From Salticus scenicus (Eukaryota; Arthropoda; Arachnida; Araneae; Salticidae), in the NCBI GenBank assembly GCA_963930645.1, contig OZ005648.1, positions 104,853,167-104,917,166 on the forward strand: 64,000 bases of DNA, given 5' to 3'. Position 1 is the first letter of the stretch; every line of letters starts with the position of its first letter. Shown one piece after another: positions 34,332 through 44,674 of this stretch. Position numbers and translations under genes: made by a program. Below the pieces are notes generated by a model that worked only from the letters and a program-made list of their open reading frames with translations, had not been told where the DNA came from and did not search any database.

Positions 34332-35197
34332 TATTATGATCTAAAATAATATAATATTTATGTATCAATTTATATAAACAAAAACAATCACATATATTAT
34401 ATTTTAAAATACTATCCATTCTGCACAGCTGTACTTAATGGTGACAATGAATTATAAAACTCTACAAAGATATTTGAAAAATGCATAGAATCATCCAGAG
34501 CCAAGCAGCATGATAACAGTGCGAGGGGAAAAAAAGATAAACACAGCAAATTAAATTTTCATTCTATTTTTTTTTTTATTATAGTTTCAGCAACACACCC
34601 AATCAACCAAGCAAAACAACGCACACCATCCTTCGTGTGCCAGTTAACTGCCCGTCCCCCTTCCATTTTCTATTGTGTAAATTTAAAGAGTTTTGAGAAA
34701 TAGAATGGTCAGAATTTCAGTTCTTTCAAAATAAAAGCTAAACTATAAGGGGTTTTACTCACATTTTTATTTTTATTTAATCAATGCCCAATGTCAATAC
34801 AGTGTTTGCTGATTGTAATTAAATAGTTATAAAACTCCCGATCATCTCCTCCCCCCCCCCTTTTTTTTTTAGAAGAACTGAAATTCTGTTCATTCTATCT
34901 CTTTTAACTCTTTAAATTTGCACGCTTTATTTTTGCGGTTTTCATATGCGTTGCTCAATACATTTGGCTATTAAATTATGCAAATAATTTTATTTATTAT
35001 TATTTTTTTTTAAGCTGGCGCATGCGTAGATAAAAATTATTTAATAAAAGAGTTCATATTTCGTAAGATGTTTAATATTTTTGCATTATGATTGCAGTAT
35101 GCTATGTCTAATGAAGTATGCCAAATTTTCTGAAAATGTCTTTGCTCCGGGTCTAATACCCTAAGTGTTATAATTAAAAAAGTGGACATTTTTGTTG

Positions 35198-35229
<32 letters not shown>

Positions 35230-35547
35230 GTTATATCTCCATAAATATATAGGTATCCTCTTAAAAATGTATATAGATAATGAGAAATTTCCTCTTAATC
35301 TCATGCTACAGCCAAAATGCTTTTCGAACATTACTTTTTACTGGGTTATCTAAAACATTTGATTTTTCTTTAATTTTTTACACATGACGCAACTTTTGCT
35401 GTAGAATTCAAAATCGTTTTATTTTGGTAAATTTTATACAACCTGTGAAAAAAAAAATAATGAGTGGAAAATCCTGCTTTGCTAAAAATTTAGCTTTAAT
35501 GTTCAGTTAAAACTCGTTTTAATCAATTTAATTTTTCTTTTTCTTAA
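34332..35547. other. AT-rich spacer
   Basis: Short C run (34852-34860) and polyA (35203-35229). No gene was seen. Confidence 0.55.
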
Positions 35548-36176
35548 CTCTTTCAGTCGCCTCAAAAGAAGAAGTAGAAAGAGGAAATTTTGTGTGTTTT
35601 TGTAAACCGATCGCTGTTAGAGATATCGAAAATACACCTGTACCACGAGAAAGAACATTTATTACAGATTCTTACGGTACATTGTTTTTTTAAATACGGA
35701 TTTTTTATATTAAAAAAAAAAAAAGTTTTAAAAAGGGTCGAAAATTTCTCTTTTTCTCGATCATGTTTTTTGAAACGCCCTTTACGAAAGAATAACATAC
35801 CCATTTCTTAACAACTGGTATATTTGGAAAGGTCATTTAATCCTCTTTCGAACCATATAAACATTTTTACAAAATACGGATTAACGATCCATATTTTTAG
35901 CTTTTACGAAACATCGATTTTTTCACAAAACATTTTATAACTCAAAATCGTTTAGAGATAAATATATATTTTTTTTATACATCTCGCTTCTTTCAGTCGC
36001 TGATGGAACACCTAATTTCAATTCTCAAGAGCAAAAACTCATCCCGGAAATTTTTTAGCAAAAATTGGCATTTATAACATAGCAGAAAAGACCCTTTTTT
36101 TTTAAACCTGAAAATTTAAAATTTCATTTATTTTAATTTCGTTCGTAAATTCCTAATTACCCTGCGCCGCAAAGGG
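35548..36176. mobile_element. piggyBac-like MITE, TTAA target
   Basis: The ends CTCTTTCAGTCGC (left) and GCGCCGCAAAGGG (right, complement CCCTTTGCGGCGC) are inverted with four mismatches and are flanked by TTAA at 35544-35547 and 36177-36180. An internal 'ttctttcagtcgctgatgg' (about 35988) repeats the end motif. No transposase; the open frames inside are shadows on opposite strands. Confidence 0.75.
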
Positions 36177-36600
36177 TTAACCCGAGGATCTTAACCAGTT
36201 TTTTATGAGCATACAAAAAGCATTCCGATAATTTATCGGTATTCCTTCATAGATAAACTGTAATGCTTTTTTAAATTTATTATGCCATTTAAAAAGTACA
36301 TAATATTTTTTTTTAAATCTACAACATGCAAATCTCAAATTTTAAGTGTTCTGCGATTATCAAAAGTTGTTAATATACAATCTTTACATTTCAATTTATA
36401 CATTTATTAATAAATATATGCAGGCAAAACTGTAGTTATAAAGTGTTTATTTGTAGCAATCCAACTTAAATTATATTAATATGAAGATTATACAAAATTG
36501 TTTTCGTTAAAGATTATAAAAAATGGATTTATTTCAAACTAGCAGGCTTTGCCCGCTTCGCTGGTCATTATATTGAAACGAATCCCCAAAACAGCATATC
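36177..36600 (-). mobile_element. AT-rich stretch ending in a Helitron-like 3' terminus
   Basis: Read on the minus strand, 36539-36570 gives 'ccagcgaagcgggcaaagcctg' then CTAG and T: a GC-rich terminus with a short hairpin ending at CTAG. The rest (36177-36538) is AT-rich with no gene. The Copia element inserted 60 bp from this end. Confidence 0.4.
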
Positions 36601-36605
36601 ATTAA
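36601..36605. other. Copia target-site duplication, left (ATTAA)
   Basis: ATTAA precedes the 5' LTR, and the same five bases follow the 3' LTR at 42126-42130. Confidence 0.95.
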
Positions 36606-37330
36606 TGATAGATGTATTATCATCTCCATAAACTTTTCATTTATTTACTGTCATTTATTTCAGAACTATAAACAAAGTAATATCAACTATAATTAAATTT
36701 GACCTTGAACACCGCGAGTGAAAGATTTATAGACTCATAATGACTTTCTCTTCTCTAAATAAACATTTTCAAACCATTATTTATTTTACAGAACTATTAA
36801 ATTCAAACTTTATGGGAAATCATGTTATTCTAAATTACTGTTTTATTTATTTCAACAATGTAATTTAATGATAGTATAAACAAAATAAGATATTAATTTT
36901 TCCTTTCAAATGTCATAATATAATATAATATAACAATTTATGATCCATAATGATATACTTAAAAATTGTAATTTAAAAATTCTTCTAAGCAGTCTGTAAC
37001 ATTTCCTCAACTAGTAAGGATGCATAAAAATGCATCCCTTAAACTTTATCCAAATAAAAAGACATTTATAGATCAAATTATTTGCAGTATTATTTTAGCT
37101 AATTTGAATGAACATTCTTTTCATTATTAGTCAAACCTCGTTAGAATAATAAGTTACAAATGAAATTAGGATTAATTCACCAGTTTGAAGATGACCCTTT
37201 TTTGGACTACAATATTAATTGCCGGAGACAGAAGCTCCTACTGCACTACTAAATACAAGGTAAGTGAAGAACTTATTATTTTTCTTTAAAGTCTTACCTT
37301 TGTTGTGATTCAATAATAATTTACTCAACA
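36606..37330 (+). mobile_element. Copia 5' LTR
   Basis: This 725 bp LTR starts TGATAGATG and ends ACTCAACA (TG...CA). Compared line by line with the 3' LTR at 41401-42125, I found no difference. Visible signals: AATAAA at 36758-36763 and again near 37053, a stem-loop GGATGCAT/ATGCATCC with AAAA loop at 37018-37037, and a consensus splice donor AAG|GTAAGT at 37257-37265. The LTR supplies promoter and poly(A) functions for the element. Confidence 0.97.
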
Positions 37331-37332
37331 TT

Positions 37333-37347
37333 GATTATGAGACTGAC
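37333..37347 (+). promoter_or_regulatory. Primer binding site for an internal part of elongator tRNA-Met
   Basis: GATTATGAGACTGAC, two bases after the LTR, is the exact complement of GUCAGUCUCAUAAUC, the anticodon arm of eukaryotic elongator tRNA-Met as I recall it. Drosophila copia likewise primes from an internal tRNA fragment, but of initiator tRNA-Met. Confidence 0.85.
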
Positions 37348-37437
37348 TTAAAAATCTCTGGCATACAATAATTAAATTCATATTACATAGGCTATTAGTG
37401 GTGGAAGTTATTACTGTAAATTAAATTAAAATTAACA

Positions 37438-37758
37438 ATGGCGTCTTATAAAGACAATGCAATTATTGAGAAGCTCAATGCTTCTAATTATGCTACGTGG
37501 TCTTTTAAGCTAGAAATGTTATTGATAAAAGAAGATCTTTTTGACGCCATAACTGAAACTCCACCAGAGCCTATCACTTCAGATTGGTCCAAAAAAGACA
37601 AAAAAGCCAAAGCCATGATAAACCTATTTATTAGTGATGATCAGATAGTACATGTAAAGGGTTTGTCCACGTCAAAAGAGACATGGGTCAAACTAAAAAA
37701 ATTTACACGAACGTACAAACCTTTCAAGCAAGTTATACTTACTAAAAAACTTGTATAG
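37438..37758 (+). CDS. Copia gag, N-terminal part (frameshifted)
   Basis: The ATG at 37438 is the first in the leader after the primer site and begins MASYKDNAIIEKLNASNYAT. The segment IEKLNASNYATWSFKLEMLL is the conserved N-terminal gag signature of Copia elements; gag assembles the virus-like particle that packages the RNA. The frame ends at a TAG (37756-37758) after 106 codons, but gag homology continues at once in the +1 frame (LYSCKLAEGGNM...). The switch lies at ACTAAAAAACTTG, an A6 run (37744-37749). One extra or missing base there explains the break. The site is far upstream of the zinc knuckle, so it is not the usual gag/pol boundary. It may be a recent mutation or a homopolymer sequencing error. 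Confidence 0.93.
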   Translation: MASYKDNAIIEKLNASNYATWSFKLEMLLIKEDLFDAITETPPEPITSDWSKKDKKAKAMINLFISDDQIVHVKGLSTSKETWVKLKKFTRTYKPFKQVILTKKLV

Positions 37759-40700
37759 CTGCAAATTAGCCGAAGGAGGCAACATGATTAAACACATCAC
37801 AAACATTTTAGAAATCAAAGAGAAACTTACTGCCATCGGCGAAAATATAAATGATTCTCATCTATCAGCACTTTTACTGTGTTCGCTACCTCCGTCATAT
37901 GATCCTCTTATTACTGCTTTAGAAGCAAAATCTGAAGAGGATCTTACACCTAGTTATATTCAAAGTAAGCTGATGGATGAATATAACAGAAGATCTAGTA
38001 ATAACAAAGCGTTGCAAGTTGATGATAATGCCGTAGCTTATCAAATTAAAAGACACAAACAAAACTTTCCGAAAAAACAAGTGAATAAATTCTGCACATA
38101 CTGCAAGATGAAAAATCATAATACCAACGACTGTTGGTACAGAAAAGACAAAAGCAAAAAACAAAACTATTCATCAAGTGGCTATAACAATAAAAATAAA
38201 AACTTTAATTCATCTTTATGTTTTGAAAATAGTGAACCAAAAATGAAACATGACAGGGATGAATCAAATGCATCCGACGATGAAACTCATACAAGAAATA
38301 AATTAAAAAATTTAGCATTCATCGCCTGTAAAGAAAACAAAAACAATTGGATCGTAGATAGCGGCTCCTCCTCGCATATCACAAATAACAAAAATTTATT
38401 TAGTGAAATAAAAAATTATGACAATTCAAATGTTGTCATAGCAAACGGAAATATTTTAACATCACAGGGCTCAGGTGATGTAGTTATTACTACCGAAACA
38501 TCTGAGGGGGAAATAAACAAAATAAAGTTACTCGACGTACTTTTTGTACCAGACCTCGAAACAAATTTAATTTCTGTTAGTAAAGCCACCAAAAATGGCT
38601 GCACGTTAATTTTCAAAAATGATAAATGTATACTACAAAAATTCGGAAAAACCTTCCTTGAGGGGGAACTAAAGGGTAACTTATATGAAGTAAAACAACC
38701 CCAAAACAGTTCAAATGAACATATTAATTTAACTCACGAATGTAACAATAAGAATTGTATCACGCTTTGGCACAAGCGGCTCGGTCATAGAAATTATGCT
38801 GACATAAAACACATTATGGATAAGGAACTAGCAGTGGGAATTAATATAAATTTCTGCAAACATGACAAAACATGCGAAACATGCATTAAAGAAAAACTGA
38901 CAGATTTACCATATCCACAGCAATCTAAATACAGGACTAATAGAGTACTTGAATTAATACATACAGACATCTGTGGGCCATTTCAAACACCCACCATAGG
39001 GGGGAAAATATATTTTTTAACGTTCATCGATGATTACACCAGATTCTGCATGATTTATCTCTTGAAACATAGAAGCGAGGTATTAACCATGCTCAAACAA
39101 TATATAGCATTAGTCAAAAATAAGTTTGGTAAATTACCTGAAAGAGTCAGATCTGATAACGGGAGAGAATATGTGGGAAGTGAAATAGAAAATTACCTAA
39201 ATCAAATGGGAATTAAACACGAACTTACAGTTCCTTATTGCCCAGCACAAAACGGAGTGGCTGAAAGGAAAAACAGAACACTGGTAGAAATGGTGAGAAG
39301 TATGCTATCAGAAGCAAATCTAGATAAGCAATTTTGGGGGGAAGCTGTCAACACAGCAAACTATATTATTAATAGACTCCCCACAAAAGGAAATAATAAA
39401 AGTCCCTACGAATTATGGAATGGAATTAAACCTAATTTATCTCATTTGAGAGTATTCGGGTGTAAAGCTTTTGCGTACATAAATAAACAAATAAGAAGAA
39501 AATTAGACAATAAAGCGCAAGAGGGAATCTTCGTAGGTTATGACTATAGATCAAAGGGATACAGGATTTACACGGGAGGAAAAGGTATTATTATCGCAAG
39601 AACGGTTAAATTTATAGAAAATCAAAACTCTAAACTCTCATCACAAGAAAAACCAGAAAATGATATTAGTCAAAAGGAAACTGTAAATGTAGAACTTAAT
39701 GACACACCTGAAAATAACACCGAACAAACACTTGAAATAAACAATGAACCTAGAAGATCCTCGAGATCTAATATCGGTGTACCTCCAGATCGACTAATTT
39801 ACATGGTAAAACATGATCCAATACATGAACCGCAAAGTTGGGCGGAAGTTCAAAATCTCACAAATCCCGTTGAGAAAAATAATTGGATAAAAGCAGCAGA
39901 GGATGAAATATCATCGTTAAAAGAACACAACACGTGGACATTAGTAGATCCACCACAAGGAAAGAAAATTATCGGTTCAAAGTGGACCTTTAAAACAAAA
40001 TATGATGACACTGGGAAAATACAAAAATTTAAAGCACGACTGGTAGCTCAGGGATTTCTCCAAAAATTTGGGGAAGATTATGATGAAACATTTGCACCGG
40101 TGGTGTCCTATACTACAATACGTTCTTTCCTAAACTCTGCAGCTTACCACAAATTAAATGTAAGACACATAGACATTAAAACAGCATTCCTACACGGTGA
40201 CTTAAACGAAGAACTGTATATGCAACAACCCGACGGTTTTGTTAATCCAGGGGAAGAAAATAAAGTGTGTAGGTTGAACAAATCAATTTATGGGCTTAAA
40301 CAAGCTGCTAGAGCTTGGTACTTAAAAATTGGGAGTTTCCTAAAAACCCTAAATTATGTCGAGAGCAAAGCTGATTCATGCCTCTATGTAAACAATACGT
40401 CAGACAACATTTCATTTATTATAGTATATGTCGATGACATATTAATTGCCGGAAATAACGGGCAAATTAATGAAATAATAAGGAAATTAAGCAAAGAATT
40501 CGAAGTTAAGGATTTAGGAGAGGTTAGTTTCTATTTGGGCATGAAAATAACTAGAAATGATAGAGGGGATTTCGAAATAAATCAAAAACTCAAAATCGAA
40601 GAGTTAGTACGTAAATTAAATTTAGAAATCTCTAAACCAACATATACACCAATGGAAACAAATTACTTAAAATTTGATGATAATGATAACCCATTAGAAA

Positions 40701-41374
40701 ACAACACTAAATACCGACAAACAATAGGAAGCTTGCTATATTTGGCTACAGTTAGCCGTCCTGACATATTAGCTGCCGTAAACATATTAAGTAGGAGAAA
40801 TGAAAGTCCAAGAAAAAAGGACTGGGAAACAGTAAAAAGAGTTGTCAAGTATTTAAATACCACAAAAAATCTAAATTTCGTTATCAGTGCCAATGAAAAA
40901 CCTAAACTGGTAGTTTACGCAGATGCGGACTGGGGAGGAGACAAGTCCAACAGAAAATCAACATCAGGCAGTGTTTTCATGATAGGAGATAATCCTATTC
41001 AATGGATCACAAAACGGCAAAATTGTGTCGCTCTTTCGTCGGCTGAGGCCGAATTTATTTCTGCCACGACTGCTGCGAAAGAAATCATGTGGATACTAAA
41101 ATTATTAAAAGACTTGCACTTGCCTCAAGAGTTACCTATCAAAGTTTTTCAAGACAATATTTCGTGTATAAAACTGATAGACATTGGTTTTACTGGAAAA
41201 CTGAAACATGTTGACCTGCAATTCAACTACTTAAAGGATTTAAAAGAAAAAGGTGTGATAGAACGAGAATATTGTCCAAGTGACAAAATGACTGGTGATA
41301 TCTTCACCAAGGCACTTCCAAGACAGATTCACGAAAAACACCGAGAGAAATTGAAACTGATTAGTGGAACTTAA
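37751..41374 (+). CDS. Copia gag C-terminus plus pol polyprotein
   Basis: This 1207-codon open frame begins with a TTG continuation of gag; its first ATG is at 37784. Order of domains: gag zinc knuckle CTYCKMKNHNTNDC (115-128); aspartic protease WIVDSGSSSHIT (Asp 203); integrase zinc finger H341/H346/C375/C378; integrase DD35E with D406 (HTDICGP), D469 (RSDNGREY) and E505 (NGVAERKNRT); the GKI-type region; reverse transcriptase with HIDIKTAFLHGDL (Asp 808) and YVDD (893-896); RNase H with YADADWGG (Asp 1058), SSAEAEF and FQDN. Integrase before reverse transcriptase defines Ty1/Copia order. All catalytic residues are present and there are no internal stops. The polyprotein is cleaved by its own protease. 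The stop (41372-41374) lies 26 bp before the 3' LTR. Apart from the single upstream frameshift the element looks competent. Confidence 0.98.
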   Translation: MYSCKLAEGGNMIKHITNILEIKEKLTAIGENINDSHLSALLLCSLPPSYDPLITALEAKSEEDLTPSYIQSKLMDEYNRRSSNNKALQVDDNAVAYQIKRHKQNFPKKQVNKFCTYCKMKNHNTNDCWYRKDKSKKQNYSSSGYNNKNKNFNSSLCFENSEPKMKHDRDESNASDDETHTRNKLKNLAFIACKENKNNWIVDSGSSSHITNNKNLFSEIKNYDNSNVVIANGNILTSQGSGDVVITTETSEGEINKIKLLDVLFVPDLETNLISVSKATKNGCTLIFKNDKCILQKFGKTFLEGELKGNLYEVKQPQNSSNEHINLTHECNNKNCITLWHKRLGHRNYADIKHIMDKELAVGININFCKHDKTCETCIKEKLTDLPYPQQSKYRTNRVLELIHTDICGPFQTPTIGGKIYFLTFIDDYTRFCMIYLLKHRSEVLTMLKQYIALVKNKFGKLPERVRSDNGREYVGSEIENYLNQMGIKHELTVPYCPAQNGVAERKNRTLVEMVRSMLSEANLDKQFWGEAVNTANYIINRLPTKGNNKSPYELWNGIKPNLSHLRVFGCKAFAYINKQIRRKLDNKAQEGIFVGYDYRSKGYRIYTGGKGIIIARTVKFIENQNSKLSSQEKPENDISQKETVNVELNDTPENNTEQTLEINNEPRRSSRSNIGVPPDRLIYMVKHDPIHEPQSWAEVQNLTNPVEKNNWIKAAEDEISSLKEHNTWTLVDPPQGKKIIGSKWTFKTKYDDTGKIQKFKARLVAQGFLQKFGEDYDETFAPVVSYTTIRSFLNSAAYHKLNVRHIDIKTAFLHGDLNEELYMQQPDGFVNPGEENKVCRLNKSIYGLKQAARAWYLKIGSFLKTLNYVESKADSCLYVNNTSDNISFIIVYVDDILIAGNNGQINEIIRKLSKEFEVKDLGEVSFYLGMKITRNDRGDFEINQKLKIEELVRKLNLEISKPTYTPMETNYLKFDDNDNPLENNTKYRQTIGSLLYLATVSRPDILAAVNILSRRNESPRKKDWETVKRVVKYLNTTKNLNFVISANEKPKLVVYADADWGGDKSNRKSTSGSVFMIGDNPIQWITKRQNCVALSSAEAEFISATTAAKEIMWILKLLKDLHLPQELPIKVFQDNISCIKLIDIGFTGKLKHVDLQFNYLKDLKEKGVIEREYCPSDKMTGDIFTKALPRQIHEKHREKLKLISGT

Positions 41375-41389
41375 AAGATTTATGGAGCT

Positions 41390-41399
41390 GAAGGGGGAA
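41390..41399 (+). promoter_or_regulatory. Copia polypurine tract
   Basis: GAAGGGGGAA one base before the 3' LTR is the expected plus-strand primer. Confidence 0.9.
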
Positions 41400-41400
41400 T

Positions 41401-42125
41401 TGATAGATGTATTATCATCTCCATAAACTTTTCATTTATTTACTGTCATTTATTTCAGAACTATAAACAAAGTAATATCAACTATAATTAAATTTGACCT
41501 TGAACACCGCGAGTGAAAGATTTATAGACTCATAATGACTTTCTCTTCTCTAAATAAACATTTTCAAACCATTATTTATTTTACAGAACTATTAAATTCA
41601 AACTTTATGGGAAATCATGTTATTCTAAATTACTGTTTTATTTATTTCAACAATGTAATTTAATGATAGTATAAACAAAATAAGATATTAATTTTTCCTT
41701 TCAAATGTCATAATATAATATAATATAACAATTTATGATCCATAATGATATACTTAAAAATTGTAATTTAAAAATTCTTCTAAGCAGTCTGTAACATTTC
41801 CTCAACTAGTAAGGATGCATAAAAATGCATCCCTTAAACTTTATCCAAATAAAAAGACATTTATAGATCAAATTATTTGCAGTATTATTTTAGCTAATTT
41901 GAATGAACATTCTTTTCATTATTAGTCAAACCTCGTTAGAATAATAAGTTACAAATGAAATTAGGATTAATTCACCAGTTTGAAGATGACCCTTTTTTGG
42001 ACTACAATATTAATTGCCGGAGACAGAAGCTCCTACTGCACTACTAAATACAAGGTAAGTGAAGAACTTATTATTTTTCTTTAAAGTCTTACCTTTGTTG
42101 TGATTCAATAATAATTTACTCAACA
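41401..42125 (+). mobile_element. Copia 3' LTR
   Basis: Same length (725 bp) and apparently identical in sequence to 36606-37330, followed by the ATTAA duplication at 42126-42130. Identity of the LTRs implies very recent insertion, because both are copied from one template at integration. The whole element is 5520 bp. Confidence 0.97.
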
Positions 42126-42169
42126 ATTAATAATAATAAAATATCTTAAAAAAAAAAAAAATCATTGAA

Positions 42170-42955
42170 ATCCGTCAAAATCTAATTTTAAGTTGCCCAA
42201 TGCCTTTGGCGGTCCCTTACCTGCTTTTTACTCCCCCTCCCTCGCGGTTACAGTTGAAAGTTTTACAAAATCTCATCAAAGTGCATATTTCGCACACTTA
42301 ATTAACACCCACACACCAAAATTCGCCATTCTTAGGTAATTTGGACGGATTTAAGCTTCAAAATGTGGTTTTTGCCCCGCCCGCCCCAAGAGGAGGGGGG
42401 GGGGAGTAAATTTCCAAAATTACTTTAGATTGCATGTTGCATACACATACCTAACCGACACATAAAAAAATTGAGATCATGAAATTATTTAAAGCTGAGC
42501 TATGCTTTAAAACTTTTTTTTTTTTAATCTCTCCCCCCGTTCTTAAAGGAGGGAATTTCGCAAAATCTCTTCATACTATGAGTTAGATACATATAATCGT
42601 CCCTTACATAAAAAATGTCCAACCTTAGATAATTTAGTGCAGCGTTACGCATGAATACATGTTTTTGCCCCCCATTCTCCAAAGGGCGCTTGGGTGGAAT
42701 TTCATAAAATCCCTTTGTAGTGTGTGTTCAGTTCGATTTCCTCGTGTGTTGAGTACCCTTCGTCCAAAACCTTTTCCCTTCCCTCCCCCCCTTAAAAATC
42801 CAAAATTACAAAATCGCAGAAAATAATTTTTTTGTACTCAAGTCTTTCCATCTGAAATTTCTTCACCGTTAAGTAATTTGGAGCCGAGTTAAGCCTTCTG
42901 CCCCCACAGGGGGACAGGGGGGGGGGAATTTTGCAAATTTTCGTCTTAGTACAGA
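42170..42955 (+). repeat. Degenerate tandem array with alternating C-runs and G-runs
   Basis: About five units of 145-170 bp each contain a 'tttttgcccc' or 'tctccccccg' C-run, then an 'aggaggggg' or 'aaaggaggg' G-run, then 'aatttcgcaaaatctctt', then 'acata...cttaggtaatttgga..g'. Clear unit starts are near 42370, 42515, 42660 and 42890. Units are highly diverged. No coding sequence. It lies just right of the Copia insertion. Confidence 0.7.
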
Positions 42956-43013
42956 TAGAAAGTGTTAATAATCAATGCTTATTGCATATTTTTTTATTAT
43001 TGTTTTATTTAAT

Positions 43014-43140
43014 AATCACCAATAATTTTCAGAAGGGATATCTGATATACAAAATAGACGATTCTTCGATTCGATTATTTTGTTATGTATATCAAATATC
43101 ACTTATCAAGTTTATTGGTGGCTATTGAATAAATAAGTAG
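43014..43140. mobile_element. Diverged core of the 4126-4451 MITE family
   Basis: 'tcaccaataattttcagaagggatat' and, inverted, 'atatcacttatcaagtttattggtg', followed by 'gctattgaataaataagt', match the inner half of the foldback MITE at 4126-4451. The outer arms are missing or unrecognisable. Confidence 0.65.
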
Positions 43141-44420
43141 CAAAATCTGGCAATACTGGCTGCCAATATCTGAAATTATTCCGGAACATTTTTAGTACCC
43201 GCCCATTTTTCACACCAGCTTTCTTGAAAAGTTCTTTCCTTCTTATTTAATCATAATTTTAATATTTGAGAATTTCTTACTACAAATAAAGTGTTCTGGA
43301 AAAAGGGCAGGTATTATCAATGCTCTAGAACAAATTAAAAATTTGTCAGATTTGAATATGCGGTTAAACAATTAAAAATGAATTAAAAATCATCAAATGG
43401 CATTTCCATGCAGAAAGTAGTGTTAATAACACACAGTTGTAAAATTTCTTATTAACATACAGAAATATTTTTCGTACATTTACGATAGTGTTTTGTAATC
43501 AAATAGGATAGTTTTATTGTTAGAAAATATTGGTGGTAAGCGACCTATTTCTCTGTGTGATATTACATTTACATGGAATTACATTTAAATATACTTACAT
43601 GAAATAATTAAATACAATAATTACTATAAATGTAATACAATACAATAATTAAATACAATAATACTACAATAATTACCATGTAAATGTAATTACAATAATT
43701 ACATTTACATGGAATTACCCCTATAATATAATTAAAATACTAAGAAATGTTTTAATTTCAAACAAAATGTCTGTTCTGAAAAATTTAATTTAAGAATATA
43801 TATTTTTTTTTCATATAATGAGTATTTCTGTTTTTTTAACTATACTCTTAAATTATATTAGCCCTCTTAAAACATTTAAAAGAAACATGTGTTAAATTAG
43901 CACTATAAACATGTGGTTAACTTTTTCGTGCCACTATTTTTATAAAGCAATACATGTGTTATCCAATCGAAGAAATGCAGTTGTGGTCTTCGACTGAATA
44001 ATACAGATATTGCTTTATAAAATATGTGGTATGAAAAAAGGTGACCGCTCCGACCCATGTATACATGAAAATTTTCATAAAACATACATAATTTATACCC
44101 AGTTTTCTGAAAAGATTGTAATTAAAAAAAGAAATATTTTACTTGATATCAGAGATTATCTGAAAATTATTGGACAGTTAACAAGATCATATAGAACAAC
44201 TTCTAGAAGTAGTAGCAGTAAAATATAGCCGCTAAACTGAGGCAGGGTTACAAAAGTCAAGAAATTTACGTATGAGGTTCTTTGGTGAAGTCATTCTAGA
44301 TTTCAGCTATTTGAAAGTAACTGAGTGGCTGTGGGATAAATAGAAGCTGTGTTCCTCTGTTTGGGTTCCCATATATCAGGACCAAAAAACTTTGAGATGA
44401 AAGTTTGACTAAATTTTATT

Positions 44421-44451
<31 letters not shown>

Positions 44452-44674
44452 GTGTTTAAATATGGCGATACATCAAATCACGAAATTGGACCATGTGACA
44501 CGGTAGAACCATCTATCAGATTTTATATTATAAAAAAGATTATGTAAGAAAATAAGAACTTTTGTTGGACTGAATTCAAATACTATCATGTAGTTAATTT
44601 AATTTTCGAAAATATCCGGAAGTTTTGGGATATTCTGTATTTCTACAATGCTATTTTCAAGATCAAAATAAAAT
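43141..44674. other. AT-rich spacer with an acatttacatgg repeat cluster
   Basis: Between 43560 and 43720 'acatttacatggaattac' and 'aattaaatacaataat' recur several times in both orientations, forming a perfect 17 bp-arm palindrome at 43676-43712. Elsewhere it is AT-rich with polyA at 44420-44443. No gene. Confidence 0.55.

Noticed and set aside
37738..37760. Programmed +1 frameshift between gag and pol
   Set aside because: The break is inside gag, upstream of the zinc knuckle; a lesion or sequencing error at the A6 run is more likely.
37919..38616. Minus-strand frames within the Copia element
   Set aside because: Shadows of the 1207-codon polyprotein.
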